64,000 nucleotides of DNA from Heterobilharzia americana. Lineage: Eukaryota > Platyhelminthes > Trematoda > Strigeidida > Schistosomatidae. Made by a program: the position numbers and the translations under genes. This document shows positions 36,985 through 49,500 of the stretch, piece after piece. Each line of letters begins with the position of its first letter. Within the stretch, counting starts at the first letter, position 1. The notes under the pieces were generated by a model. The model had not been told where the DNA came from. It saw nothing but the letters and a program-made list of their open reading frames with translations, and did no database searches. The stretch covers positions 56,721,890-56,785,889 of the forward strand of contig OX104134.1 in the NCBI GenBank assembly GCA_944470555.2, in the 5' to 3' direction.

Positions 36985-37103
36985 CAATATTAAGGATGGG
37001 TCGTGGCTAGCAGTGGAATCCAGGATGCGCATTTCGTCCTATTTGGGACTCGTCAGCTGGATGCACATGCTTTCCAGTGAGTGATGTTGTTCCCACCGGG
37101 ATT
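36985..37103 (-). mobile_element. Smα-like SINE fragment, minus strand
   Basis: Read on the minus strand it carries GGTGGGAACAACATCACTCA, then the hammerhead block and CCACTGCTAGCCACGACCC. It forms an inverted pair with the plus copy at 37111-37385, separated by a few bases. Confidence 0.82.
37018..37062 (-). ncRNA. Hammerhead ribozyme (Smα SINE type), core intact
   Basis: A self-cleaving RNA. On the minus strand: stem I strand ATCCAG (37062-37057), core CTGACGA (37056-37050), stem II GTCC-CAAATA-GGAC (37049-37036), core GAAA (37035-37032), short stem III and cleavage triplet ATC (37031-37024), then the complementary stem I strand CTGGAT (37023-37018). Every invariant core position is present and both stems pair. 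Predicted cut is between 37024 and 37023. Hammerheads in schistosome Smα SINEs are established; activity of this copy is inferred. Confidence 0.82.
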
Positions 37104-37110
37104 TATACAA

Positions 37111-37385
37111 AAACAAGTATGCTGAAAACTATACCCGTTGCACAAGAAGTGGTTATCGTGGCTTGGTGGTGTTGGAAGCGATCACTCCTGAGTCCGAATC
37201 CAGGTGGGAACAACATCACTCACTGGGAAGCAGGTACATCCAGCCGACAAGTTCTAAATAGGACGAAATGCGCATCCTGGATCCCACTGCTAGTCACGAT
37301 CCATCCTCAACATAATTAGATTGCTGGCAATATCGAGGCATCCGCACAGGAGCCCATATGCTAATAGAGACCGATCAATTCGTTC
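37111..37385 (+). mobile_element. Smα-like SINE, plus strand
   Basis: tRNA-derived head (ACCCGTTGCACAAGAAGTGG near 37133, a degenerate A box, CCGAATCCAGG as B box near 37194), then a decayed hammerhead (CCGACAA in place of CTGANGA near 37234; GAAATGCGCATC intact) and the SINE tail (GAGCCCATATGCTAATAGAG near 37351). The changed core should abolish cleavage. Confidence 0.85.
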
Positions 37386-38689
37386 CAATCAATGACGGTA
37401 TCATATAAAAACAATCATACTAACAAACGAATAATACTTCTTAAATACCTTTTGTCATATGCTTTTTTATTGCACCTATCACATTTATCGGTTAATTTTA
37501 TTTCAATGAATGTTAGCATTTCGTACAATGTTGCAAAGTTCATTGAACTCCACGAAAGACGAATCTGTTACTGGCAAGGCATATTATTTATTTTTAAGAA
37601 CCCAAAATCATAGTTTTAAATCAACAATATCATCAATGCTAAACAAAAAGGGTATATATTTTGGTGGGTAAAGAAATTAGAGATAAGTGAGAAAATAGTA
37701 GTATAAGTCTTGTAGAACAGATGCTTTGATAAAGTTCTTTTTTCGAATAAAAGTGCCATTTGAAGTAATCTCAACTAATCATAAGCACAAAATGACTACA
37801 GTTGACTGCAAACAAGTTCTAGTTTACTTAAAACCCATGCCAGCTTTATACGACTTTAGGTTAACGATAATAAATACGATTCTTTAGACAAATATCGATG
37901 TAAAAAGTTTTGTTTTAACTGTATCATTTGTCTTCTACCGGAAAATGAAATCGAGTGCTATTTTAGGTTACACAAGTTATCAAATACAAAACTTTACATA
38001 CGACGATTCTTGAGTAAAGGTCTCAGTTTATTTTCATTTTTAACGTTCTTTACAGAACATGTGATTCCCACGAACATGTAACCTAATTACAATCATTTTA
38101 ACTTCACTTCTATCTGCAGATCTCAGAGAACCTGTCGATACATATTTGATATCTTTTTTCTCATAAGCGATGATTAGAAAAGAAACTTCGAGTATACTAG
38201 TATGTTTCACTTGAAAAATCTGTCATAGTTAAGAGAACCAACAGTCGCCGGATGGAAAGGTAGCTCCTGAAACACATGTTAGTTTACAGCAGACAAACAG
38301 TTAAGTTATCCTTGATTGGAAAGTTTATGGAAATATGCTGTCATTTAATTATGACGTAACAATGAAGCCTAAAGTCGCTAAAGAGTCAGGAATGAAAGAA
38401 TTACACAAGCGGTTTATGAACAAACCACTTTTATTCTTAAAGGTAAAACATGCGTGGCGTTGTTAGATGATTAAAATTATTTCTAATTTACTTTTTCGGA
38501 ATTTTTAAAGAATATCTGATTTTGTCCGAAACTACCCAGAAAAATAAAGTTTTCTTACTTCCATATGGAACTATTCTCAAAAAGACCGACAAGTATTCTG
38601 GTAGCCTAACAAATTGGGAAAAATCAAGTTGTTGTTGTTACAACCGAACATGAAATTATTCTGAGTCCAAGATCAGGTTATTCATATCT
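37386..38689. other. Intergenic, no gene seen
   Basis: No supported gene. The 37392-37613 open frame is hydrophobic and AT-rich with no motif. Confidence 0.45.
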
Positions 38690-38845
38690 CCGCTGTTTAT
38701 GATAAGTTGGTTGGTTGTGGCTAGCAGAAGAATCCAGGACATGCGTTTCTTCCTATTTGGAGCCCATACGCCGATGGAGGTTGAACAGTTCGATCCAACA
38801 AAACAACGGAGAATAACAAGTTTGTCAATAAATAGCAATAACTAC
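38690..38845. mobile_element. Rearranged Smα-like SINE piece
   Basis: 38690-38758 is minus-strand ribozyme-region sequence (complement of GTCCTGGATTC and GCTAGCCACAACC). It switches abruptly at about 38759 to plus-strand SINE tail (GAGCCCATACGCCGATGG to AACGGAGAATAACAAG). The tail runs directly into the head of the next unit. Confidence 0.75.
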
Positions 38846-39145
38846 TACCCGTTGTACAAGAAGTGGCTTAGTGGATAATGCCTTGGCGTTTGAAGCGATG
38901 GGTACGAGGTACGAGTCACAGTAGGAACAACATCACTGGGGTGCAGGTACATCTAGTTGACGAGTCCCAAATACGAAGAAACGAGCGTCCTGGATTCTCC
39001 TGCTAGCCAAAACCAACCAATTTATCATAATTAACATTCAGGCAATATCGAGGTATCCGTATAGGAGCCCATATGCCAATAGAGGTCGAACAATTCAATC
39101 CAACAAAACAACGGAGAATAACAAGTACGTCAATAAATATTAATT
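38846..39145 (+). mobile_element. Smα-like SINE, full unit
   Basis: Head TACCCGTTGTACAAG with A-box-like GTGGCTTAGTGG near 38861, a B-box-like GGTACGAGTCAC near 38907, ribozyme region near 38958-39003, then tail GGAGCCCATATGCCAATAG and AACGGAGAATAACAAG near 39109-39124. The hammerhead is decayed: core TTGACGA in place of CTGACGA, and stem II no longer pairs (TACGA where TAGGAC is expected). The tail resembles that of the preceding piece, so this is part of a tandem. Confidence 0.85.
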
Positions 39146-42100
39146 TCCTGTTTGCTTAAAATATGCTAAGTGAAAAGTGAAGTGAACTCTGCCCATGCAT
39201 CACTACTTCTTCTTATGATTTCATAACGCGAAACCATTTTACTCACTTTCTTTCTCGATCAAGTTAACTGAATTCAGCTGCGCCAGTGTGGATAAGGCTT
39301 TTCAGGACCTACTAGTGACAAATACTTGGCGAACAGCTCATAACAATTTGTATTTTCATATCATGTTGAATTGGTGGTTCACAATATAAACCGCGGATAT
39401 GACTGTTAAGACTTGAGTTGTTAGATTTCTTATAAATCGTAATTTACTGAAAAGATAACTTTTATTACAAACCTAAGTCCTCTGAGCCTGTTAGGTTGAA
39501 CGGTACGATTGTTTATTCATGCATAACTAATCATACAGTTACCTAATGACCACCTGTTGCTTCAATGAAATTGGTAATTGATAATTTTTTTTGCACATGG
39601 GGCCGTACGTGAGGATGTCTACCACTGTGATCTGATATACTCTGGTAACCAACGATATGGATGTTAAATAAACAGAAAAATAGATCCTTGTATGCTTGAC
39701 AATTAACATAAGCCGCATTTTACGTAAAGTTATAGGCTGACAAGCATTGACAAGCACAATAATTGTGTTGTTATAATAAGAAACATTGTATCCATCAGAT
39801 AAATATTATATAATTTGGTACAACTAATCCATTTGATTTAAAGCTGATCAACACCCCAAAATTAAGAAAATTCAATTATCTGTCGCCTGAAAAATTGAAA
39901 GTAGCATTACATAAGTATGCACCTCTTGAATCCAGCCACAGAGATTATCCCGAGGGAGCCTCAGAAATTTATTTATTTGTTATCGCATTCAAAAACATCC
40001 AAAAATGCTTACTATGGAGAGTCTATTAGAAAATGTTAATTAGCTCTGGTGAAGCAGCAAAAAGTCACAGTGGTTTCAACCTTCCCAGCATGTCGGGAAG
40101 TAATTTAGGTATGAATTTTCTCACAAGTATTCATTTTATTTAGCTGAAAGATTTTCTGACCTTGCTTTACTTTTTCAACCATTCTACTCCTAAGGTATTT
40201 GTCTGACATTCGAATACTGATTAAATGGATCATCAACAGTTGATCTGTTCATTTGAAACAACTTCCATCCAGTTTTTTAGTTCAACAAAAGTGCGACTTC
40301 TCGATTTCAAAAAATAGATAATTCTATGAGCAACTGTACCTGCCATTCATAAGACTCAGATTTCAGACCAGTCAGTACTCAACTAATATTTAGATTGTAG
40401 AAAAATATGCTTATAAAGACTATATTAACGATAACTCTCAAGGTTACGATATTAAGTTATAGCGGTGATAATGTTACAAAAACGATCGCTTTTTTATAGT
40501 TCGAGTACACGACTGGTAAGAGTTTCAAAATTTAGATTCGCTTATATTCCCCATTTCCTCTCAGGTCCCTATTCAAATTATAACACATATATACGAGATG
40601 CACACTTAATGATGAAATAATCTTCCTATTAAAATCTATCCGACTTTGATAAATGGATCTTACCCATTTGTTCTGTGAATAATTAGCATATTATCCCTTC
40701 TTTTCTTCGTAAGCATAACTGTATCCTGTTTCTTTGGTAATTACCCTGAATGTTTCAAGATTGCTTAGGCTAAGCTTTTATAAATCCTAGTAATTTACTG
40801 CTTTCATTTTCTCCATCTACATTTAAAAACTAAAACATACGCACATGTTTATAAACTTTATACTTTCCTTTTACTTATATTCATATTGCAACAACAGTTA
40901 AACACTAACTTTATAATTTATCACCAAGTGTGGGATGGTTAAAATATAAGTTCATGAGATACCACAAATACTGTTATAAAAATATTTCCAGCCTATATTA
41001 CTTTTATTTTCTATCCTGCTTATATTACATCAGTGAACATATGTTTACACCTCTGTTTTGTTTCATTAAAGTGAGAAACGTTTGGTTGTTATGGCGACCT
41101 AAACTCCATAGGCCTTATGCATAAACTTGTAGGAAAGAAAGTGTTCTTTTGACTTTTACTGATACACTATATTTAATGATTTACACTTTCTTCTCATAAG
41201 TATTAAAGTATGTTTAAAGGAAGGTTAAGATAAATTTGTTTTTTCATGATGAATTGTGTTTATCACTACAACTTATTATTTCTCGTGTCCGTTGGGAGGG
41301 AGTTTTTGATTAGAACTCACATATAAGTAGAGATAGTCAAAATCTCAAGAAAAATGATATTTTGCTTTATAATTTTAATCACATTTCGTCAAAATATTTT
41401 GGGCTCAAAGGCATCTTTAACTGAAGAGCTGTATAATCCAATGAAAGATTTTCAGTAATATAGCATTTAATAAAGCACAACAGCTGAAGTCATTCCATGC
41501 AACTAAACATAATCACATCTTCCGATTTTCCAGACCTTTATTGCACCAAAATGGTGATTAAGCATCAATACTGTTGAAACAAGTGTGTTTATAACTGGGG
41601 TGTTACTTTACAGTATTTATCTTATGTAAAGATATCTAAGATGAATTCCTGGTCAAAACTCAATATAAGTTATGTAGAACGTTGTATAGAAATAAAGTGA
41701 AAATTATAAACAGAAGAAGACAAAATTCTTCATTCATAAAATGTTAAGGTAAGGTTTACTGTGAAGCTATTTATCGACTGACAACCACAACATACTAGTA
41801 CCAGTCACTTCCAATTTAATTGTTCAGTTGAACATAGGTGCTGATAAAGTAACTTAGAATAGTTTATTGCCAATTCAGCAAACGCAACAAACATTTTGGC
41901 CTTTCTACCTTATTGTTTGGTAAGAACTTTTCAGAAAGAGTATTCCTCTCCACTTAACTTATAAGCAAACCATGGCATGACATCAGTTGAAAGTAGTCTC
42001 CCAATAGCAAATGAGTTAAACTACGCGAAACAGAAGCACTAACTCACCCAAAATGCTTTCCAAAACAACGGATATTCTTACCAACCCAAATCATTAAAGG

Positions 42101-42155
42101 GAAATTACATGATGAAAAACCTGTGGCTAATTGATAAGTTGCTCTGAATTTATTG
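39146..42155. other. Gene-poor stretch, nothing recognised
   Basis: Short open frames (39539-39757, 40930-41124) show no motif. No repeat was noted. Confidence 0.45.
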
Positions 42156-42335
42156 ACACAATGTGCCCTGGTGGCTTAATCGGTGACGTTTTGCTGTTTG
42201 AAGCGATGGGTATGAAATTGGTGTCTCGATGGGAAACAGCGTCACTTACTGGGGTGCAGGTATATTCAGCTGACGAGTCCCAAATGGGACGAAAAGCGCT
42301 TCTTGGATTTCTCTTCTATCCATCACACAGACTGC
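42156..42335 (+). mobile_element. Smα-like SINE, 3'-truncated
   Basis: A-box-like GGTGGCTTAATCGG near 42170, then TTTGAAGCGATGGGTATG, CACTTACTGGGGTGCAGG and the hammerhead block. The SINE tail after the ribozyme is missing. Confidence 0.82.
42264..42308 (+). ncRNA. Hammerhead ribozyme (Smα SINE type), core intact
   Basis: Stem I strand ATTCAG (42264-42269), core CTGACGA (42270-42276), stem II GTCCC-AAAT-GGGAC (42277-42290), core GAAA (42291-42294), stem III AGCGCT with cleavage triplet TTC (42300-42302), then stem I strand TTGGAT (42303-42308). All core residues are present. Stem II has five pairs. Stem I keeps six pairs if two G·U wobbles are allowed. TTC fits the NUH cleavage rule. Cleavage is predicted after 42302. 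Probably competent but weaker than the 37.0-kb copy. Confidence 0.75.
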
Positions 42336-45300
42336 AACTCAAAACACATTCCACTCGAATAAAACTGAGGTATCTTTAAGCTTAAAACCTTTTTAGGAAA
42401 TTTACTCACTGCTTAGATTTTTATCTTTCCTAGAAATATCAAATAGCTTTGGCTCTCTTAAACCATGTTCACAAGTAACGTGAGTCTTCCAACAAGCAAA
42501 TACACTTGGTCACCATGAAAAACCTACAGTTTAAACCGTGAAGTTTAAATTCAACTAGAATATTTGAAAGTATAAGGTGATGTTTTACGTACGGTTTCAT
42601 TTGTTACTTGAATACCATTCTTTGTTGCCTTATGTTTTGTCAAAATTTTACCACGTTTAACAATTCATTAGGAAAGTCTCTTCTTTTATCCCTTTGTTAT
42701 ATTTGTGACTTACAACTGAACTTGCTGGACCAATTGCATACAGAAAATGAAAAACATTACCATTGTAGGTATAAATTGTCATAACTGCAATATTATCAGT
42801 ATTCCCCTAGGACTTACATCCCGTTAAACGAATATATAGAACAGAAATCTTGGTATACTGGTTTGTTTTATCCGCATTTTTGTTGAAACAAACAAACGAT
42901 CTCATATACAACCATAGGTTACTTATTCTTGCAATAGGTTTATGCCATAATTGTTACAAGTAATTCTCTCACATAAGGTAATATGCGCATAATAAATGAA
43001 TTTCAATTTACTTTTTAAAATATCAAGCTTCAATACGAAAAAATTCGGCTGTCGCTCATACATCCATTTTATAGTCTGGATTAAGGTCACACTGATTTCA
43101 TCGTATCAATAACTGGTTTGATTATAAGCAATTATGTACTCAAATATTCGGTCACTTAAATTTATCTTGGATTTTTGATTACAGATGCAATTTATCGATC
43201 GATGAATTTTTGATACTGTTTGCTTTTGCTAATTTTAAGCAAGCCAGATCTTTTTCTTGTCTAGAGTTGATTAATAAGTAACAAACCTTCAAGCACAACA
43301 AATAACACTCGAATGTTAATAATATAGATTAACGAACAGCCTGTCAACTAATAGCTTGTTTCGATTTTGATTAAATACGATAAGGAAAACCTTAGAGAAA
43401 AATCTTGTGCTCATTCTTTTGATGGTTATGCTGCGAATAATTATCCCTCTTCAGTTTCAAGAAACTGTTGATATAGATATAAAACTACTTTTCTATAATA
43501 ACTAAGGTGTGTATGTTCTCAACAGCTTTTTTTCAAAACAGTTTCAAGCTCTAAGAACTCTTTCCTAAAGGTGATTGTGGTACATAGAAACTGAAATTAA
43601 GGTATTATCGGCATCCATCTGGTTCATTCGTCCATGCCAAAAACTATGAATCACTCGTTCGACAGTCAGACACAATAACTTTGGGCTAGAATAGTTAATA
43701 AATTACCCTTGATATGTTTAGATTCGCTAAAGGTATCTGTTTGTGAATGATAAACATTGTTATTTTCTTGAGTTCTGTGCGTCAAATGATTCGTAGTTTT
43801 AATGAAAGATCAAAGCCAAGGGACTCAAGACATGCTCGTTTGTTGACGAGTAGATGAATCCAACAGCTGGAAAGCCAAGGAAAGGAGTCTTAATGCAAAG
43901 ACACGGGAATAGTAAACACGGATATCCCTTAAAGTTGGAGAAAAAAGGGAGATAATAAAATGTTAAGAGTAAATTTCAAGAAATAAATTATTTTCCCATC
44001 CTAACAGTTTCCAGCGAAAATGTATTCCGTCATTTATAGTTTATGAGCACTCTGTTTACGGTATAATAGTTATTCAATTTCGTTCTGTCTGCCTTCGTTA
44101 TCCTTTCAGATTATACACTGCAAAAGCTTTTGAGACAAGAAAAATTGACTAAGAAGGCCACGCAAAGTTATTCAAGCGTCAGGATTTAGTTTTTCATTTG
44201 CATTATTATTTCATTTTTCTTCAACGCAATCAGCATACTTGATTTATGAATACAATTTACATTCTCAACGAAAAAGATATCTATATGGAAATTAGCTTAC
44301 GCTACTAATAGTTTCATAATAACATTACTTTGAAAAAATATACATAAACAGTGAGTCGAGATATGTTTTGAAAACAATACTATAGACCAGAAATAACTAG
44401 TTAGACGTAATAACATTCGAAACCGTACTGAGCACAATGACTGAACTAAAAGGTTTTGCCTTAAATACCTACTCAGATATGGAGGACAAAATGTGTAAAG
44501 CAGAGATCATATTTCTTTCCGATAATACAATACTAAAACAATGAAATTATTTGACAGAGTAGATGAAAAAGCGTGATTTCGTGAAGATTTAAAGTTCGGA
44601 TGTGTCCACTAATGATATCCCTTCTCTTAAGGTATCAGCCACATACTGTATTTGGATCTAGTTTGAGATTTCATTCTCCGGACTCAAATTTACTAATCAC
44701 ACTATTATTGTTATCGAATTGGGAGGTTGTCATTCATACGATGGTGTTCAAAGCTCATTATTCCGAAAATGCACGGTGAATTGTTTGCATATTTTACTAG
44801 TAACTGCATCTCAGTATCAACAATTAAAAATTAACTACATAATTTGAATTTTTTTCAAGGAAATATGACTATGGGCTAGCGTGCTGCATTACGATTATCG
44901 TTATTAAATGTCAGTCAAATCTCAGGTTGATTGACTTTTAATCTTTATATATTTATGAAAGTCAGATATGGACTGTGATTTCTCTTTGACAATATACTTC
45001 CCCACTAGCGAGGATCTTCGTAACTCAAACTGCTGGAAAATTAACGTTTATTTTTTCAGCTTATCGGAATTTACTAGTTAGGTATGTACTGGGCGAAACT
45101 GTCACTGAAAGTAATCCATTCGAATTTGTGGTGATAGCATTTTCTAAGTATTCTAACCATATCTCTCAATTATCTTCTTTCCAATGACTATCGTATACTT
45201 TTTATTGGTTCTTCCTAAGCAACTTCTCTTGTCAGAATGTATAAGCACTATTATTTTTATTATCACTATTATTTACATCAAACACCTAGTTTTCCCTCAT

Positions 45301-46550
45301 TTTCGTAGGGCATTACTTTATCAGTCCTCTTATTTAAGTATAAACAGTTTTATCTGGAGAGATATATTTCAAGTAGGATCAAACATTTTTTATTTCTACC
45401 TAGTATCAACTCAATTTGTCTTAGTATACAGTTTGCTTGCTTGCCTTTACCGCGTCATGATATGCATTATTAGAAACAGGAATACTTATGAATTCGGGAA
45501 AACTGATCATGTCACTAAGTCTGCTGTATTTTTAAATTACTTCGATGCAATTCATGTCCAGTAAGGATCCTGAAAACCGCTTCGACATATTTTACATTTA
45601 AATGAGCGATAACAGTTCATCTGATTTCTCTTGTTAGCACTAAAAACACTCACATTCAGTGACGGAAAAATCTGAACTTGCATTTCGCTTTTTCAGTTGT
45701 AATACTTCATTGGTTCCGAAATCTGTTAACAAAGGATATTCCTATCCTGGCTGATACTCCTTGTCCCCAATAAAGTATAAAGATTTTAGGATGAATTCTG
45801 TGAAAATATTAGCAGTTAGTTCTAACGCATGTGTACTGAATATATCTTAAAAGTGCTTCACAAAGAAATTGTCATCAGTGACTCTCAGAGGTAGTAGCCA
45901 ACAGAATAACCTCTAAATGGATTATTGTGACTAACAAATAAATAACTGCTTCAGTCATTCGCCATTAAATCACGTATTTCGTCTCAATGCAAACAGAATT
46001 AAGTTAAACAGATACACTGACTTACAGTTGTGTATGCTAAAAAACCGGTACTTTAAATATATGAAGTGTGCGAGTGGTTTCAAAAGCCTACATTTTGTTA
46101 CCTAAACAGAACGCATAAAAACATGAAATAGTAGGGAAATGAATACATTACTCTAAGCATTTTTAGAAAATAGGTGAGTTTTGTTAACGCCTCAAATTCT
46201 TATGTCAAAAACCTAATAAATATAACTGATATTTACTGTAAAACTAGTCGTTTATTGAAAAGTTGCTCCAATAAAAGAAATTCGCCTTTAGTTCTTTTTT
46301 AACATGGTAGAAAGCCTGCTAATTAAATATTATTTATAACAATAAGAAACAATATATATCCTTTCTTACAGTTGGCGTTTCTTCTTAACTTCCTTCTGGA
46401 TCGTCCAAATTTTATGTTCGAAAATTTAAAATAGTATGAAACCAACAAAAGTCAAAACATTAATGTTTTTATTCGAAGTAAGTTTATTTACACAACTTTT
46501 GTTAACTTGCATATGATACCAAAAGATAATTCAGGATATTTACTTTGTAA
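42336..46550. other. Gene-poor stretch with one hydrophobic open frame
   Basis: No supported gene. A 126-residue plus-strand frame at 45184-45564 is rich in Ile, Leu, Phe and Tyr, with possible membrane segments (IIFIITIIYI, YFYLVSTQFVLVYSLL). It has no family signature, and such frames arise easily in AT-rich DNA. Nothing else stands out. Confidence 0.4.
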
Positions 46551-46558
46551 TTCATCTG

Positions 46559-46563
<5 letters not shown>
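46551..46563. repeat. Left target-site duplication of RTE copy F
   Basis: TTCATCTGCTCAT, matching 49620-49632 with one difference (T to G at the tenth base). Confidence 0.8.
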
Positions 46564-46591
<28 letters not shown>

Positions 46592-49500
46592 TCTCCTTTG
46601 GATTCCTAGTGGAATATAAGGATTCAGTAGCATGCCTCCATTGCACTCTGTTCTCTGCGGTCATTTGAACCTGGCTCCACGTCTACCCACAAGCTTTCAT
46701 TTCTTCTTCACACCATCTCCTTCATGTCGCCCTCGGACGCTCAACTCGTCGTTTCCCCTTTGGATTCCACTTAAGGGCCTGGCGCGTGATGTCCCCGATC
46801 GGCCTTCTCATTGTGTGCCCAATGCAATCCATCTCCACTTTTTTCTGCATATTTGTTGGGCGATGGGTTCTTGGTTGGTTCGTCAGCAGGCCAGAGAACC
46901 TTGTTGCTTATTCTTTCCGGTAATCTATGTGATCTTCAGTATTGAGCGTAGGCAGCTGTTGATGAATCTCTATAGTTTGTTGGAAGTGCTTCTCGTGATG
47001 TGCCAAGTTTCTGAACCATATAGCAGCGGTAACTTGGCTTAATTAGTGTTGAAAATCCGGATCTTGTTCTTTACACTGAGTGCAGTAGATCTCTACACTG
47101 ATTTCAGGTTAGTGAAGGCCTGTCTTGCTCTCCCGACCCTAGTTTTGACATCCTCGTCTGTGCCGCTACCTGTGGTTGAAACGATGCTGCCTAGGTAGGT
47201 GAAAGAGACTGCTTCGTTTAAGTTTCTCCCGTTGATGGTGATTGGTGCTTGGCGTTGATGCTGTTGTTGGTTGGGTATCTTCATCACCTCCGTCTTCTCT
47301 ACGTTCACGTGAAGGAAGTCCGGTCGTCGCTACCCTGCCTCTTCTGTCAACTTGTTGATTTTTGCCAGTAGATCTTCGAGTTTGTGTGACAAGACATTAG
47401 ACATAGATCATCATCGGCGAAATCCAAATCTTTTAGGGTCTTTTCATCGGTCCAGCATATGCCCATCTTCTCGCTCCTTACGGTCTGCTGCATGACCCAG
47501 TCCAGTCCACCACAATCAGGAAGATCATGGATAGTAGTGGGCGGCAGCCTTGTCTTACTCCAGTCTTCACTTCGAAGGCATCACTGAGCTTTCCATCCTG
47601 GCTTACTCGGCATGTGGCATTTTCATGTAGCTACTGAACGAGGTTGATAAAAATTTGTGGCACTCCGTAGTGTTGAAGTAACTGCTTGCCAAATTGCTTC
47701 TCGGTCGACGCCGTCGAAAGTATTTTCAAAGTTGAGATAGAGAGTTGACTGCCATTGTACACTCTGTTCTATGACGATGCGTAGCGTAGCGTTGCAGTTT
47801 GATCCGCACATGATTTATTCTTCCTGAAGTCAGCCAGCCTGTTCCGGTCGCAATTTTGAATCGAGAGCATTTTTTGGTCTCTCCAGGATGATGCGGCCTA
47901 ACATTTTGCTTGGTTCTCGCAAAGACTTAGGTCGCCCTTCTTTGGAAGTTTGAGAAGGTAGCCCTTCTTCCAATCAACCGGCAGGTACCTTTCCTTCCTT
48001 CCTTACAATCCTTCTGCAGCAGTGGTGTGAACATGTCCGCTGTTGTCTCTGCATCTGTTTTCAATGCTCCTGGCGGAATTCCATCTGGTCCTGGTGCTTT
48101 CTCGGCTTTCAGCAACTTTATGGCACTCAGGACTTCTGCTTCTGTTGGAGGGCTTGTGTTCACTGGTAGTTCTGCTGTTGCTGGTGGTATATCTGGACGA
48201 GTTGTAGGTGGTGGTCGTTCATGAGTTTTTTGAAGTGGTCAGCCCATTGTTTCCTTTGTTTCTTCTCTTTGGTAACTAAGTTTCCTTCACTCTCTTTCAT
48301 TGGTTTTATCTTCATTGATCTCATCCCAGACAGTAACCCGGTTATTTGATACAATGTTGTCAGGTCTCTGTCTCTCCTACGAGCAGCCTGTTCTGCTTCA
48401 CTTGCCAATGTGTCGTAGAAGTGTCTTTAGTCTTTGTGTGCACTCTCCTTCACTTCTTTGTCCAGTGTTTTATACGCTGTATTCAGTTCTTCTTTTCGTT
48501 GTGCATCCTTGCACTGGTTCATCTTCTGCTTCACCATCCTCCTCTCCTCTATCAGCTTCCATGTGTCCGTCGAGATCCATTCCTTTTATTGTTTCTTTTA
48601 CCTTCCTAGTACGATCATGCAGGTTTCTTCACACACAGCTTTCAAAGAGTTCCGGTGTTCTTCCGTGCCCAATCCTTCAGGGATGTTGCTCAACGTCTCC
48701 CATTTTGTTCTGGTGGCTGACGTGAAGATGTCCTTTGAAGTCTCGTCCTTCAGTTCAGTTTCTGTTCTGGGTGTTCAACTTGGACTGTGGTCTATCACCG
48801 ACTTCCTTGATATGAAGGCTTTCAACTTGATTCGAAAGGTTCCTTGCACAAGATAGTTGTCTGAACCTATATCTGCTCCTCCCCTTCTTGATCTTGTGTC
48901 CAGTAGGCTGCATCTCCACTTTCTTCACATTGAGATGAAGTCGACCTGATTTTTGGTGTGTGTGTGTGTGTGTTTTGTGAATATCCTTGTGTATGTATGT
49001 ACACACTGCCTCCAATCACCAACTCGTTGAATGTGCAGTAGCATAGCATTGTATGATTGTGACTTTCCTTCCTTTTGAGGAGATGAATCCTGCTGTCACA
49101 ATCCCGATGCTGGAGGAGATTGGTTCTCACTGTATGAGAGCCTTCGATGTTCTTGGAGACATCATGATAGCCACTCTAAAACTCAGTATGCTTGTGGTTA
49201 TCGTTTTGGAGACAATATCGGAGTAGATTGTTGACTCTCCAGTTGATGGTTGGGAGAGTCCACTTACATTCCATTTGCTTTCGCCGCTTCATAGCACTTC
49301 CATGCCATATCTCATCTCTTTTGCAATCTGGGCAGCCTTGGTAGGTTCATTTATGGTGCGGACATTCTGTGTCGCCATTCCTACTTTCGCCTTCATCGAG
49401 ATAAGACACATCTGCCGACTGGCTTCGCAGAGGCTTCCGCCAACAGGCGTCATTTTGTCTCTCCGATTCCAGGGAGGAATATGTTTATTCGTATTTTTAT

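Noticed and set aside
37077..37319. Open frame over the SINE at 37 kb as a protein gene
   Set aside because: It lies wholly within tRNA-derived SINE sequence.
45184..45564. 126-residue hydrophobic open frame as a membrane-protein gene
   Set aside because: Composition mirrors the AT-rich background. No family motif, splice context or poly(A) signal was seen.
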